Assembly (NCBI GenBank): GCA_022059125.1
Contig: JAEUWY010000005.1
Span: 3,782,001-3,846,000, forward strand
Origin: Corynespora cassiicola
Lineage: Eukaryota > Ascomycota > Dothideomycetes > Pleosporales > Corynesporascaceae
DNA: 64,000 nt
Direction: 5' to 3'
The number at the start of each line of letters is the position of its first letter. Positions within the stretch are counted from its first letter, which is position 1. The translations under genes and the position numbers were made by a program. Below, piece by piece: positions 35,906 through 45,525 of this stretch. The notes below the pieces were generated by a model that saw only the letters and a program-made list of their open reading frames with translations, searched no databases and was not told where the DNA came from.

Positions 35906-36210
35906 ATGTAACTTATCCTCCTCATCCCCATGATCCTCGGCATGGCTGTGGCTGGACCTACGTTGTCATCTGAAGACAATGTGGTAGAACTGGACAAGCG
36001 TCAATGCGCTTGTCAAGGTTGTACTCCGGCTGCTTGCAATCAGTGTGCTTCTCAAGGACAATTCTGTCAGGAGAATTCTTCTGGTACTGGTGTAAGTGCA
36101 CGTCCCTCCCTCTATTGTAGTGGCGCGGCCATCGTCGCTGGCTGCCCGGTTCTAGGTGGATGGCTAATGGATTACGCCTGATACAGTTCGCTTGTTTCAA
36201 TTGTAACTAG
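35906..36210 (+). pseudogene. Kex2-type precursor of a short eight-cysteine peptide, stop at codon 2
   Basis: The structure is exon 35906-36091, intron 36092-36186 (GTAAGT...ATACAG, 95 nt, with a GCTAAT branch-like site) and exon 36187-36210. It encodes about 69 codons: a hydrophobic signal peptide, a short acidic propeptide, a Kex2-like VELDKR site, and a 37-residue mature peptide with eight cysteines (QCACQGCTPAAC ... FACFNCN). Splicing matters: reading through gives a tail without the last two cysteines. Codon 2 is TAA, which one C-to-T from CAA explains. The in-frame ATG at 35930 could restart translation but would shorten the signal peptide to about eight residues before the VAG region. 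It is probably a secreted effector-like or signalling peptide. No family is recognised. Confidence 0.65.
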
Positions 36211-36656
36211 GTTCATGACAGCTTTAGCGTTTAGCTCTTGGAAGCTCGTTGTATGGAGTTCTCTCTACGTGAGAGTTTAAGCTCGGCCGACTTCTCATAG
36301 TGTTAAAATACTTCGGTGACATGTTTGAGATCCTGCCAAAGATGGCAGCTTGTTCATTATTCTCTTGATCGAATATTAAACGTTATAGCCCTTTTATACC
36401 CTCTCTCATGGATATGTCTCTAATTAATTATAGCTGTGCTTACGGCGTCAAGGTGTACTGATGCCCAGTGCACAACCAGGACCATGTCTAACGTTTGTAT
36501 AATGACATGTCTAAAATGTGGGCATGGGGAAAATTGAGGACTGAGTTGGTTGCTATAGATGACTACGGCTATCTACTTCTATCCTCCATGGAATAGGGTC
36601 TGTCTTAAGTATGTGGGATGGTAGGTTTCATATACCAAAAGCAAACATACAACGTT
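36211..36656. other. No recognisable gene
   Basis: Balanced composition; likely the 3' flank of the peptide gene. No motif-bearing frame was seen. Confidence 0.4.
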
Positions 36657-37046
36657 GCTAGTCACGTGAAAGCCAACAAAATAGAAGCAGCAAAAGCTTC
36701 TCAACGCGGGCTCCTGCATACCAGAAAGCTCCTTGAACAAAAGTGAAAGGAAGATAATGGGCTGAGGTGGGAGAGGGAAGAGAGAGACCGGCTTAAGGCT
36801 GCAGAAGCCGCCGAACGCAGGGCTCAAAGAGAGCGTGATAAGCAAGCTCGCAACGCTGACAAAGCTATACAACTATTCCAAAGAATTAACTGCAAGCTAT
36901 AGAAGTTTATAATACCTAGAAAGAAGCCGAAGCACGGTGGTGTAGCTGTCTGTAGTAGACGCGTTGTTCGTGAGCGCTCCCCATCACCCCCTTCCACACA
37001 TAACAGCCGTGGCCTCAAAATCGCTGCATGCAAAAGACTCGAGTGA
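36657..37046 (+). pseudogene. C-terminal tail of a decayed transposase (pogo/DDE_1 type?)
   Basis: One frame of 130 codons, interrupted by a TGA and a TAG, reads a highly charged coiled-coil segment (RLKAAEAAERRAQRERDKQA), a basic stretch (PRKKPKHGG) and an end with SPSPP and NSRGLKIAACKRLE. Charged coiled-coil tails that finish in a short basic, SRGR-like block are familiar at the C terminus of fungal CENP-B/pogo-type transposases. The assignment rests on that general resemblance. The catalytic part is absent. It lies 430 bp from the edge of the AT-rich block. Confidence 0.5.
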
Positions 37047-37281
37047 GGGAGTTTGTCGCATAGACCTACATGGTCATCCACTGAATTATCTCTTAATAAA
37101 AGCTACTCTGTTTGGCTTGAAGGCCTCGCTTTTGTGCAGTGTTACGGGTGGTTGGGGTGCGAGTTTCGTCTAGATATCTTTCTCGGATCCAAAGGTGCTG
37201 CATTCTGAAAGAGCCTCTTCTAGCGATATTGTGGCGTTGAGTCATATGGATGTGAAGTGCAATTGCATAATCGGTGTTCGC

Positions 37282-37315
37282 GCATCACGAGCTTGGACGC
37301 ATCACGAGCTTGGAC
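37282..37315 (+). repeat. 17-bp tandem duplication
   Basis: GCATCACGAGCTTGGAC occurs twice head to tail and a third partial unit (GCATCTCGG) follows. Confidence 0.85.
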
Positions 37316-37479
37316 GCATCTCGGGTACGGCTACGGTACCGGGAGGTGTTCGCATGCTACCAGCACCCCATGGCTAAGGGCAAGGTAGGGAAGTTTGATT
37401 ACAGCGTTTTTCTGAAGCACACGTGTGAAAAAAGAATGCCGACTAATTTGATCCTAATAAGTCTATCTAGCTGTATATA

Positions 37480-37642
37480 CAGAGGGGTGACATTAAAAAA
37501 GAGTAATCGAAAAAATAGCACTTTTTGAACTTATATAACTTTTTAACTAAACTAGCTATTTAAAAAAAAGAGAATTAGATAGATATTTTTCTAGTTATTA
37601 ATTATAGTTAAAAAAATAATAATTTATATACAGTAGAGTAAC
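37480..37642 (+). mobile_element. Tc1-like 5'-end fragments
   Basis: CAGAGGGGTGACATTAAA follows TA at 37478-37479 and marks the sharp edge of the AT-rich block. The 5' end continues for about 150 bp, and then a second Tc1-like terminus (CAGTAGAGTAAC after TA) starts at 37631. It is cut after 12 bp by the LTR of the gypsy element E4. Confidence 0.65.
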
Positions 37643-38084
37643 TGTTAAAACTGTGCTACAGACTATAAGTAAGGCTAGAAAATAAGTAGCAGCTTAAGTT
37701 AATTTTTAAAAATAAATACTAGTAAAGTTATATAAGTAAAATAATATGCGATATACTATACAGGTTTCTATATTAGTAATAAAGTATAATAAGTTAATAG
37801 TTAATTTTAAACGATAGATTTGCTAATAAAGTAAATATAATTATAAAATATAATTATATAAGCTATATATATATTAAGTTTTATAAAATTATAAAATTTA
37901 TATAACGCTAAGTTACAAGTTTTATAAATTTTATACTAAGTTTTTTTTAGTATTAATATTTTTATAAAACTATTATATAACTTATTTTAGTTTAGCAGAA
38001 TAATAAATATTTACTATTAGTATTTATTATTAGCTATTTTTTAAAAGCGTTATCTGCGCCGCCTACTTTTTTAAATTTATAATA
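37643..38084 (-). repeat. 3' LTR of element E4
   Basis: Starts TGTTAAAACTGTGC and ends TTATAATA. It aligns with 58181-58655 but lacks about 33 bp in U3. Confidence 0.8.
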
Positions 38085-38714
38085 CTACTTAATTTTTTTA
38101 ATTTAATATTTTTATAAGCTAATTTAATATTATTACGTAGTACTATTTGTTATTATATTTATAAAAATTATATTAATGTTTAAAATATTATTATAATAGT
38201 TACTTATAAACGTTACGTAAAAAAGAATTTAACTTATAAACTATTATTACTAAATAAAAAATATTAAAACTGCGAGCACGCAGGCTGTTAGTTATATATA
38301 CTAATTAATATTTTATTTTTTAATTTTTTTAAAATTAACTTTAAAGTAAATAAGCTAAAAAAAAAAAAGTAACTAAAGCTATTTAAGAAAAAAAAAATAT
38401 TTAGCTAAAGCTGTTTTAGCGCAGATACGTAATATATATTTTAAATTAAAATATTTATAAAAATAAAAAAAAAAATTTTTAAAAAAAAAAAAATTATTTA
38501 ACGCGGATTTAAAAACTGTAAAAAAATTAAAACAGCTAAAAATACTAAAAACGCTAAACTAAAAAATAGTTTTTATAAATTTTAAAGTTTCTGCTAGTAC
38601 TATAGCTGTATACTAATTTATTTTTTAATTTTTTAAACTATTTAATAGTTATTTTATATTATTAGATTTTTAATTATTTTTAAAAAACATACTTTTTTTT
38701 TATAGATAGGTTTT
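37643..38714 (-). mobile_element. RIP-degraded gypsy element E4, left part
   Basis: The element begins with a reverse-oriented LTR (37643-38084, 442 bp) of the 475-bp type also seen at 53315-53788 and 58181-58655. The region between pol and the 3' LTR follows. At 38714 it is interrupted by the intact element and resumes at 45526; joining the two sides gives the same order as 59270-59300 in element E5. Confidence 0.82.
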
Positions 38715-39084
38715 TGTTATGAGCCACAAACGTGGGCCAATGACGGGGCCGACAGGGTCGCACCGCCATGGCTGGTCACGTGACGTGCTCAGTTGATCAG
38801 TCCGCTCAGCAGTACTGAGCAACTGAGCAGTACTGAGCAGAAGCCTCAGGCACATGTATATAGTCCACACAATTGTACTCTACAATTGTGTTCACCTTGT
38901 TAGCAAATCTATCGTTTGGAATTGACTATCAACCTATCGTGCTCTATCTGCCAACACGGAGACCCGTACAGCATATCGCACATCGTTTCACTCACGTGAC
39001 CCTACCAGTACTTATCCCCGAGAATCAACCCAAGCAGCTACTTGCTCCCTAGCCTCGCTCATAGCCTGTAGCACAGCCTTAACA
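38715..39084 (+). repeat. 5' LTR of the intact element
   Basis: This 370-bp LTR is identical to 45156-45525 by eye. U3 contains two copies of GCAGTACTGAGCA and the palindrome TCACGTGA (38776-38783). A second TCACGTGA lies in U5 (38992-38999). A TATATA box at 38857-38862 puts the predicted RNA start near 38888. Confidence 0.95.
38857..38895 (+). promoter_or_regulatory. LTR core promoter and predicted RNA start
   Basis: TATATA at 38857-38862 is followed 31 bp later by GTGTTCAC (38888-38895), the best-placed transcription start. The same promoter exists in the 3' LTR at +6441. The start-site sequence is complementary to the primer-binding region. Confidence 0.6.
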
Positions 39085-39102
39085 TTGTGAACACCCTTCA
39101 AG
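39085..39102 (+). promoter_or_regulatory. Primer-binding region, probably self-primed
   Basis: Only 18 bp separate the 5' LTR from the gag ATG. They contain GTGAACAC (39087-39094), the exact reverse complement of GTGTTCAC at the predicted RNA 5' end. I see no obvious tRNA 3'-end complement with the usual TGG start. Confidence 0.55.
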
Positions 39103-41097
39103 ATGAGTACCACTTCAGGATCACGCGCACCCTCAACCCCAACCAGTAGCACTGTTGGTGCTAAGGCCACTACTGGTGCAATCGTACAACCTAACACGGC
39201 AGACAACAATTCTATCAAAGTAGCAACACCTGACCTCTACCATGGAGAACGAAGCAAGCTCGAAGACTGGCTCTTGCAGCTCGACTTGTTCTTCGACTTC
39301 CAAGGTGGAAACGTTAAGGAAAAGAAACGCGTCATGTTCGCAGCCACGTACATGAGAGGCAAAGCACTTCAATGGATCAAACCAGCTCTCATCAAGTACA
39401 AGGACGGCGAAGCCAACGACGACGTCAACGAATGGATGGAGGATTTCGATGAATTCAAGGAGAAGATCAAACAAGTCTTCGGAATCGCCAACAAGGATAC
39501 AATTGCCGGACGAGACATCCAACATCTCAAACAACGGGCTTCAGCTGCTGACTACGCCAACGAATTTCAGCAACTGTCGATCCTCACGGAATGGGATGAC
39601 AAGGCACTTATGACGATGTACCGCCAAGGACTCAAACCCAACGTCAAAGAAGAACTCATGCGTTCTGGAGCTCAGCTCGACACGCTTGAACAACTTATAA
39701 ATGAGTCCATCGACATCGATCAGAAACTGTACGAACTGCGTATGGAATTACGCCAGGACCAAAACCCACGATACCGACAACGTACCAAACCAAGCTATGG
39801 CAAAGGGTACTACAACGCCAACACCGGTAAACGAGTTGAACGCAAGGTAACGCATCTCACTCGTGACACCTATGGTGACGAACCAATGGTCCTCGGTAAT
39901 ATCCAGGAAGCGGGACGAGGAGGTAACAAAAAGAGAAACGACAAGCCTAAAGGCAAGGCTATAACTTGCTACGCGTGTGGAAAGACAGGCCACATCGCAA
40001 GAGACTGTCGATCAAAGAACAAGGTCGTTCGACAGCTAAATGTATTGCAAACCACTCCGGATGACGAATCCGACGCAGACGATGAATGGAAAGTCGTCGT
40101 AGACAGATTCCAGAAAACGGGATTCATCTGCGACAGCGAACCACTGCGACATGGAGAAACGGAGGGATTCTTCGATTGTGTTCAGTATCAAGACAAAGGC
40201 ACTCAAACGGAGCCTAGGAGCATCCTTAAAGAAGTCAAATTTGAAGGACCTAGCCCCGAGGAAGAAGAAGCCTTTCGCGAAGCACACGATCACGAAGACT
40301 ATCTAAGCGACGCCAGTTACGAGTTCGAAAGAAACAGCGATGGCAGCACGCCACCCGAACTCGCACGATTCAGGATGAACAAGGACCTCGAAGAAATACA
40401 AGAATTGGCCGAAGCTCTTAAGGAACACAGGAGAGATTCGACAAGAACGCCCGCATGGCGGGAAGAATCACCTGTAACGCGCAAACGGACAAAGAGGCAC
40501 AATGACTCAGACAAAGAAAATCAAGACCCAGAGGAACGCCGACAACGACGCAGTTCCAAGGCATGGGAACGAGTCAATCAACCAGATTCAGGAATCAAAC
40601 TGGGAGTTTTACCAGACCCTGACAGCGAACCAAACACGGTTCCAAGTCCTCTACGAAGCCGAAACACGCAAGAACTGCAATACTACCTAGACCCAAGGAA
40701 TCCAAAACACGTAACTTACTCATGGACCTCTTGTCGAGAAGACCAATGTCAAATCCACTACTCGGACAAGATGGCCGCAAACTGGTTTCCATCCAAACCA
40801 CGCGAATGCAAACATCAATGGTTCGACTGCGAGACACATGTATGCGACACTCACCTATGGGACAAACGACAATCACAACATTTCCCCGGGATGAACGAAG
40901 CTGAAGAACTCGCAACGAACATGCTAGTCAACAGGAGATGTACGCAAGATCTCTGGCAAACATGCTTACACGATGATTGCGAACGTCACTGGAATGAGAA
41001 ACGCTTGTATGGATTCAGCAACGAGTCTTTTTTAGGACAGCACTTAGCGCCTGGGATCGACCCAAGGCATTGTGCGCTACCAACTCAGAGAACTTAG
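39103..41097 (+). CDS. gag: Gag polyprotein, 664 aa
   Basis: This is the structural protein of the retrotransposon particle. Residues about 40-210 form the retrotransposon Gag (capsid-like) domain ([26 protein letters not shown]). A CCHC zinc knuckle [14 protein letters not shown] sits at 289-302. A long acidic, charged region follows (about 310-500). Residues 541-633 then hold a threefold repeat W-x2-C-x4-C-x2-H-x3-K with tryptophans at 541, 573 and 618. This makes the protein about twice as long as a basic Gag. The first ATG lies 18 bp behind the LTR. Ribosomes can leave this frame at the slip site 41028-41034 near its end, making Gag-Pol. The last 28 codons after the repeats overlap the start of pol. 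Confidence 0.92.
   Translation: MSTTSGSRAPSTPTSSTVGAKATTGAIVQPNTADNNSIKVATPDLYHGERSKLEDWLLQLDLFFDFQGGNVKEKKRVMFAATYMRGKALQWIKPALIKYKDGEANDDVNEWMEDFDEFKEKIKQVFGIANKDTIAGRDIQHLKQRASAADYANEFQQLSILTEWDDKALMTMYRQGLKPNVKEELMRSGAQLDTLEQLINESIDIDQKLYELRMELRQDQNPRYRQRTKPSYGKGYYNANTGKRVERKVTHLTRDTYGDEPMVLGNIQEAGRGGNKKRNDKPKGKAITCYACGKTGHIARDCRSKNKVVRQLNVLQTTPDDESDADDEWKVVVDRFQKTGFICDSEPLRHGETEGFFDCVQYQDKGTQTEPRSILKEVKFEGPSPEEEEAFREAHDHEDYLSDASYEFERNSDGSTPPELARFRMNKDLEEIQELAEALKEHRRDSTRTPAWREESPVTRKRTKRHNDSDKENQDPEERRQRRSSKAWERVNQPDSGIKLGVLPDPDSEPNTVPSPLRSRNTQELQYYLDPRNPKHVTYSWTSCREDQCQIHYSDKMAANWFPSKPRECKHQWFDCETHVCDTHLWDKRQSQHFPGMNEAEELATNMLVNRRCTQDLWQTCLHDDCERHWNEKRLYGFSNESFLGQHLAPGIDPRHCALPTQRT
41028..41079 (+). 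promoter_or_regulatory. -1 programmed frameshift signal between gag and pol
   Basis: The heptamer T TTT TTA (41028-41034) sits in the correct phase on gag codons TTT-TTA (Phe-Leu). After a -1 slip the frame is open straight into pol without a stop. About 10-14 nt downstream a stem-loop can form: GCCTGGG (41049-41055) pairs with CCCAAGGC (41061-41068, one bulged A, five-base loop), and TAGC/GCTA can extend it outward. UUUUUUA is a classical slippery sequence. Confidence 0.75.
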
Positions 41098-44000
41098 TCA
41101 AGCTACCTGTCAAGCTTAATGGATACTGGATGAAGGCATTATTAGACACAGGGGCTCAGCGCAACTACCTTTCACAGCAGGCTGTAAAGCGTAGTAAGGC
41201 AAGAACGCATGCCCACGAGCGACCCTATTTCCTCCACACGGCAACTGGAAGGAAGATGCCAGGAAAAGCATTGATGGATCAAGAAGCCACGACCATCATG
41301 GACATCCAGGGACACCAGGAAGAGATCTCCTTCGACATCATGGGCACGGCCATCCACGACGTCATTTTAGGACTTCCATGGTTCAGAAAGCATAACCCAT
41401 ATATCGACTGGGCGAAAAAGAAGCTTTCGTTCATAGGATGCGAGTGCGCCATCGCATCGGGACCTACGCATCGGCAGCGTTCGATGGTAGATGAGATCAC
41501 GCTGAATAACATAGGCAGCAAGGGATCGACTAAGACGCTTTCAAGAAGAAAGGTCGACTCCACCAGATCCGACAAGGAGCCACCGGACAAAGAAGTGAGA
41601 GATTTGGAGACAACTCGCGCAACTCCTGTAATCCCCGAAGAGTACAGCAAATGGGAACCACTCTTTCGAGAAGAGGTAGACGACAGAGCGTTACCTAAGC
41701 ATCAGCCCTGGGACTGCGAAATAGCCCTTCAGGAAGGAAAGCATCCGACTTTCGAGCCCATCTACAGTCTAACGGAAAAAGAACTCGTATCGTTACGAGC
41801 ATACCTCGATGAAAACCTCAAGAAAGGATTCATACGCGAATCAACGTCAGAGGCGGGATACCCGATCATCTTTGTTCCCAAGAAAGATGGATCCCTACGG
41901 TTATGTGTGGATTTTAGGAAACTCAACAACATCACGATCAAGAACAGATATCCACTACCGAACATTCAAGAGCTCAGAGATAGGCTATCTGGAGCACAGA
42001 TATTTACAGCCTTAGATCTCCGAGGCGCGTACAACTTGATACGCATGAAGAAAGGTGAAGAATGGAAGACGGCATTCCGGACGCGGTATGGGCACTATGA
42101 ATATCTTGTAATGCCATTCGGTCTTACCAACGCACCTGCGACATGTCAGGCACTCATCAACAACGTGTTGAGAGCACACCTAGACATATTCGTCATCGCA
42201 TACCTAGATGACATCCTAGTCTTTTCCAAGGACCTCAAGGAACACGTCCAGCACGTACGAACAGTACTGGAATGTTTGGGAAAAGCAGGACTACGACTCA
42301 AACCAGAGAAATGTGAATTCCACAAAGAAGAAGTTGAATTCTTAGGACACATTGTGGGAAGACACGGAGTCAAGATCAGTCCAAAGAAAATTGAAGTAGT
42401 CAAGAACTGGCCTACGCCAAAGAACGTCAAGGACATACAATCCTTCTTAGGATTCTGCAACTTCAACAGGCAGTTCATCGATCACTACTCAGAAAAGGCA
42501 CTACCACTCACCAAATTAACAAGAAAAGATGTACCATTTAAGTGGGATACAGACCAACAACAAGCCTTTGAGACACTCAAAGAAGCAAGCATATCACCAC
42601 CGGTTCTCATATCTTTCACCAGTGGAAAACCCTTACGCATGGAAACAGACGCATCAGACCTAGCAATGGGAGCATGCATCAGTCAAGAAAAAGAAGGCAA
42701 ATGGCACCCGATTGCCTACTATTCGAGAAAGTTCAGCGGAGCTGAAGAAAACTACGATGTTCACGACAAGGAATTACTTGCCATCATAGACTCTCTCAAG
42801 CATTGGAGAATCTACGCAGAAAGCTGTTCAGAACTCACGGTATACTCGGACCACAAGAATCTAATGACATTCACGACAACCAAACCATTAGACCGACGAC
42901 ATACCAGATGGAGTGAAGAACTAGGACAGTACAAATTCAAGATTGTCTACACACCAGGCAAAGAAAATGGAAGAGCAGATGCTCTGAGTCGAAGGACGGA
43001 CATCGCAGGAACCAAGTCAACGAACGAAGCTGCTATCCTCAAGCAAGCGCCAGACGGCACTTTAGGGCCAGCACGCAGCATCAATCTTATCATGACAGTA
43101 CATCAACAAGTACCAGAAGAACTTCATCAAACCATCATCCAGCAGTATCACGAAGATCCGTTGCACGGACACCCAGGTGTCGAACAAACGATCAAACTGA
43201 TACAACGAACGTACGACATCCCTGGATTGAAAGACAAAGTAGCGAAGTTCATCAAGAAATGCACAACATGTCAAAAGAACAAGCACAGTACACACGCTCA
43301 ATATGGAGAACTACAAGCTGTAGAAATACCAGACAAACCATGGACAGACATTGCTATGGACTTTGTCACCGGATTACCAACGTCTCACGACCCGGTTTCC
43401 AGAGTACCCTACAATGCCATCCTAGTGGTTGTGGACAGATTCACGAAATACGCAGAAATGATTCCATTTAGAGACAACTACACTGCGCCGGAACTAGCAC
43501 AGGTTATTCTGGATCGCGTAGTTAGGTATCACGGATTGCCTCAATCAATCATCAGCGACAGAGACAAACTCTTCACATCAAACTACTGGACGACACTGAT
43601 GTCAGCCATCGGAATTAAAAGAAAATTATCAACGGCATACCATCCACAGACAGACGGTCAAACAGAAAGAACAAACCAGACCATGAAAACATACCTACGG
43701 ATGTATAGCAACCAAAAACAAAATAATTGGGTATCACTACTACCCATGGCACAACTCGCATTCAACAACAGAGAATCAGTAACGACGAAGCAATCTCCTT
43801 ATTATGCATTACACGGGACACACCCAAATCTCCTATTACCAAGGATTAAGGAAGAACGAATCAAGCCAGTTGCAAGTCAAGCAATGGACAAATCGGGAGA
43901 ATTACGAGAACTTCACGAACAATTACGAAAGAATATCGAGACAGCACAACGCAAGACCATTTCTTATGTCAACCAGAAACGAAAAATGGCACCTCAGCTA

Positions 44001-44561
44001 AAGAGGGGGGATAAAGTGTATCTTCTCACGAAAAATCTTCGAACGACACGACCAAGCAAGAAATTGGATCACGTCAAGGTCGGACCATTTTTGATTCTAG
44101 AACGAAAGGGACCAGTCAACTATAAACTCCAACTCCCTGCCAATGCTAGAATACACCCAGTGTTCCATGTGTCACTATTGGAACCTGCCGACGCCGAAAC
44201 ACCAGTCCAAGAACACTTCCATTACGAGACGGAAGAAGAAGTCGAATTCGAAGTAGAAGCGCTAGTAGGCTACCGCGAGATAGGACGAGACGAATTCCGC
44301 GACAACCACTTCGCACAGGAATGGTTGGTCAAATGGAAAGGATACCCAGATTCGGAAAACACTTGGGAACCAGAACGAAACCTGAAGAACTGTCAGCGAC
44401 TACTCAAGGAAAGCCGAAGACGAAATCACCTCCACTACTACACAGGGGTAATCAAAGAAAACATACCCGAAGAAAGGCGACACATCGTACACGACCAAAC
44501 ACTTAGGGACCAGCGGACGACACGGGTACTTCCCAGAAGTTGTCGGGAAAACCCTCGATAG
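41070..44561 (+). CDS. pol: Pol polyprotein with C-terminal chromodomain
   Basis: It is read by -1 frameshift from gag; the frame is open from the slip site at 41034, and 41070 (TTG) is only a nominal start. Counted from 41070: aspartic protease with LLDTGAQ (Asp26); reverse transcriptase with the YLDD active site at 378-381; RNase H starting with the TDASD aspartate at 527; integrase with an HHCC zinc finger (His699 region, Cys731), catalytic Asp760 and Asp830, and Glu866 (35 residues between the last two); and a chromodomain around 1065-1120 ([17 protein letters not shown]). Domain order PR-RT-RH-IN marks Ty3/gypsy; the chromodomain marks a chromovirus. No stop or frameshift is visible within it. 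The end overlaps the antisense frame by 59 bp. Confidence 0.95.
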   Translation: MCATNSENLVKLPVKLNGYWMKALLDTGAQRNYLSQQAVKRSKARTHAHERPYFLHTATGRKMPGKALMDQEATTIMDIQGHQEEISFDIMGTAIHDVILGLPWFRKHNPYIDWAKKKLSFIGCECAIASGPTHRQRSMVDEITLNNIGSKGSTKTLSRRKVDSTRSDKEPPDKEVRDLETTRATPVIPEEYSKWEPLFREEVDDRALPKHQPWDCEIALQEGKHPTFEPIYSLTEKELVSLRAYLDENLKKGFIRESTSEAGYPIIFVPKKDGSLRLCVDFRKLNNITIKNRYPLPNIQELRDRLSGAQIFTALDLRGAYNLIRMKKGEEWKTAFRTRYGHYEYLVMPFGLTNAPATCQALINNVLRAHLDIFVIAYLDDILVFSKDLKEHVQHVRTVLECLGKAGLRLKPEKCEFHKEEVEFLGHIVGRHGVKISPKKIEVVKNWPTPKNVKDIQSFLGFCNFNRQFIDHYSEKALPLTKLTRKDVPFKWDTDQQQAFETLKEASISPPVLISFTSGKPLRMETDASDLAMGACISQEKEGKWHPIAYYSRKFSGAEENYDVHDKELLAIIDSLKHWRIYAESCSELTVYSDHKNLMTFTTTKPLDRRHTRWSEELGQYKFKIVYTPGKENGRADALSRRTDIAGTKSTNEAAILKQAPDGTLGPARSINLIMTVHQQVPEELHQTIIQQYHEDPLHGHPGVEQTIKLIQRTYDIPGLKDKVAKFIKKCTTCQKNKHSTHAQYGELQAVEIPDKPWTDIAMDFVTGLPTSHDPVSRVPYNAILVVVDRFTKYAEMIPFRDNYTAPELAQVILDRVVRYHGLPQSIISDRDKLFTSNYWTTLMSAIGIKRKLSTAYHPQTDGQTERTNQTMKTYLRMYSNQKQNNWVSLLPMAQLAFNNRESVTTKQSPYYALHGTHPNLLLPRIKEERIKPVASQAMDKSGELRELHEQLRKNIETAQRKTISYVNQKRKMAPQLKRGDKVYLLTKNLRTTRPSKKLDHVKVGPFLILERKGPVNYKLQLPANARIHPVFHVSLLEPADAETPVQEHFHYETEEEVEFEVEALVGYREIGRDEFRDNHFAQEWLVKWKGYPDSENTWEPERNLKNCQRLLKESRRRNHLHYYTGVIKENIPEERRHIVHDQTLRDQRTTRVLPRSCRENPR

Positions 44562-45114
44562 CGCTCCAAGTGCTCGGAGAAAGGTTAAGAGCAAGACCCT
44601 CGGAAGGACCGTCGAAAGTAAGAACTTCGGACAACGCCTCGCGTTCCCGCTGCTCTTGCTCCTCCAGGTCTCGTTCCTCCACCGATATGGCCTCCTCCGC
44701 ACGACGATCGAGCAAGTCCATCTGTTGACGAAGCCGCTCTTCTTTGGCTCTCGCCACCTGCAAGTCCTCCAAGGCCTTTTCATGCGCTTTCACAGCCGCA
44801 TCCTGCGCTTCGCGCGACTCCTTTATCTGTTGTCGCAATTTCTCTTTCTCCTTAGCAAGACGCTGGAACTCGGACTGAGTAACGCGAATGTTGCACCGCT
44901 GCCCGCGATGCAGACACTCACTGCACTTTCCGGAACGAACATGCACCTTACACACTCGTTTATGCTTTACGCAAGTCGAACACTTTTGAACCATGACTTC
45001 TCCTACGGCCTCGACAAAATCAGCTAGGCGATGACGGCGGACGGTACTGGAGACTGTTGGTGTTTTAGGCATCGTTGCGAAAGTGGGCAGCAACGAGGGA
45101 AACCCGCGCGTCAT
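44503..45114 (-). CDS. Antisense Zn2Cys6-like coiled-coil protein, 203 aa
   Basis: This complete frame lies on the opposite strand between pol and the 3' LTR, tail to tail with pol and overlapping its end by 59 bp. Its ATG is only 41 bp from the LTR; a second ATG at 45072 is also possible. Six cysteines at residues 45, 48, 55, 64, 67 and 74 follow C-x2-C-x6-C-x8-C-x2-C-x6-C, which fits the fungal Zn2Cys6 binuclear cluster consensus, with basic residues between them (KHKRVC). From about 80 to 165 a charged heptad-rich stretch suggests a coiled coil, as dimeric Zn2Cys6 factors have, followed by an acidic tail. DNA binding is inference. The RIP-mutated copy in E2 is collinear and E1 keeps a related cysteine motif. 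Any promoter would have to lie in the 3' LTR read backwards. Confidence 0.7.
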   Translation of the reverse strand: MTRGFPSLLPTFATMPKTPTVSSTVRRHRLADFVEAVGEVMVQKCSTCVKHKRVCKVHVRSGKCSECLHRGQRCNIRVTQSEFQRLAKEKEKLRQQIKESREAQDAAVKAHEKALEDLQVARAKEERLRQQMDLLDRRAEEAISVEERDLEEQEQREREALSEVLTFDGPSEGLALNLSPSTWSAIEGFPDNFWEVPVSSAGP

Positions 45115-45142
45115 ATGTTAGCTCAGAGGACCGAGCTAGGCT

Positions 45143-45155
45143 AGAGGGGGGATAG
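45143..45155 (+). other. Polypurine tract of the intact element
   Basis: AGAGGGGGGATAG lies immediately before the 3' LTR, the usual primer site for plus-strand DNA synthesis. The matching tract in E2 is RIP-mutated (CTATTTTCTTTTTAG on the + strand). Confidence 0.8.
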
Positions 45156-45525
45156 TGTTATGAGCCACAAACGTGGGCCAATGACGGGGCCGACAGGGTC
45201 GCACCGCCATGGCTGGTCACGTGACGTGCTCAGTTGATCAGTCCGCTCAGCAGTACTGAGCAACTGAGCAGTACTGAGCAGAAGCCTCAGGCACATGTAT
45301 ATAGTCCACACAATTGTACTCTACAATTGTGTTCACCTTGTTAGCAAATCTATCGTTTGGAATTGACTATCAACCTATCGTGCTCTATCTGCCAACACGG
45401 AGACCCGTACAGCATATCGCACATCGTTTCACTCACGTGACCCTACCAGTACTTATCCCCGAGAATCAACCCAAGCAGCTACTTGCTCCCTAGCCTCGCT
45501 CATAGCCTGTAGCACAGCCTTAACA
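45156..45525 (+). repeat. 3' LTR of the intact element
   Basis: 370 bp, no difference from the 5' LTR seen by eye. It is followed by GTTTT, the target duplication. Confidence 0.95.

Larger units (their letters stand above)
38715..45525 (+). mobile_element. Intact Ty3/gypsy chromovirus
   Basis: The 6811-bp element has two identical 370-bp LTRs (TGTTA...TAACA) and the target duplication GTTTT at 38710-38714 and 45526-45530. Order: LTR, primer site, gag, -1 frameshift, pol (protease, reverse transcriptase, RNase H, integrase, chromodomain), an antisense frame, polypurine tract, LTR. All long frames are open and composition is balanced, in sharp contrast to the RIP-mutated relatives around it. 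It therefore inserted after RIP last acted here. The chromodomain would steer integration towards marked chromatin, consistent with its landing in a repeat graveyard. Confidence 0.96.

Noticed and set aside
36092..36120. 29-nt intron GTAAGT...TTGTAG in the eight-cysteine peptide gene
   Set aside because: Too short for a fungal intron; the 95-nt alternative ending at 36186 has a branch-like site and adds two cysteines.
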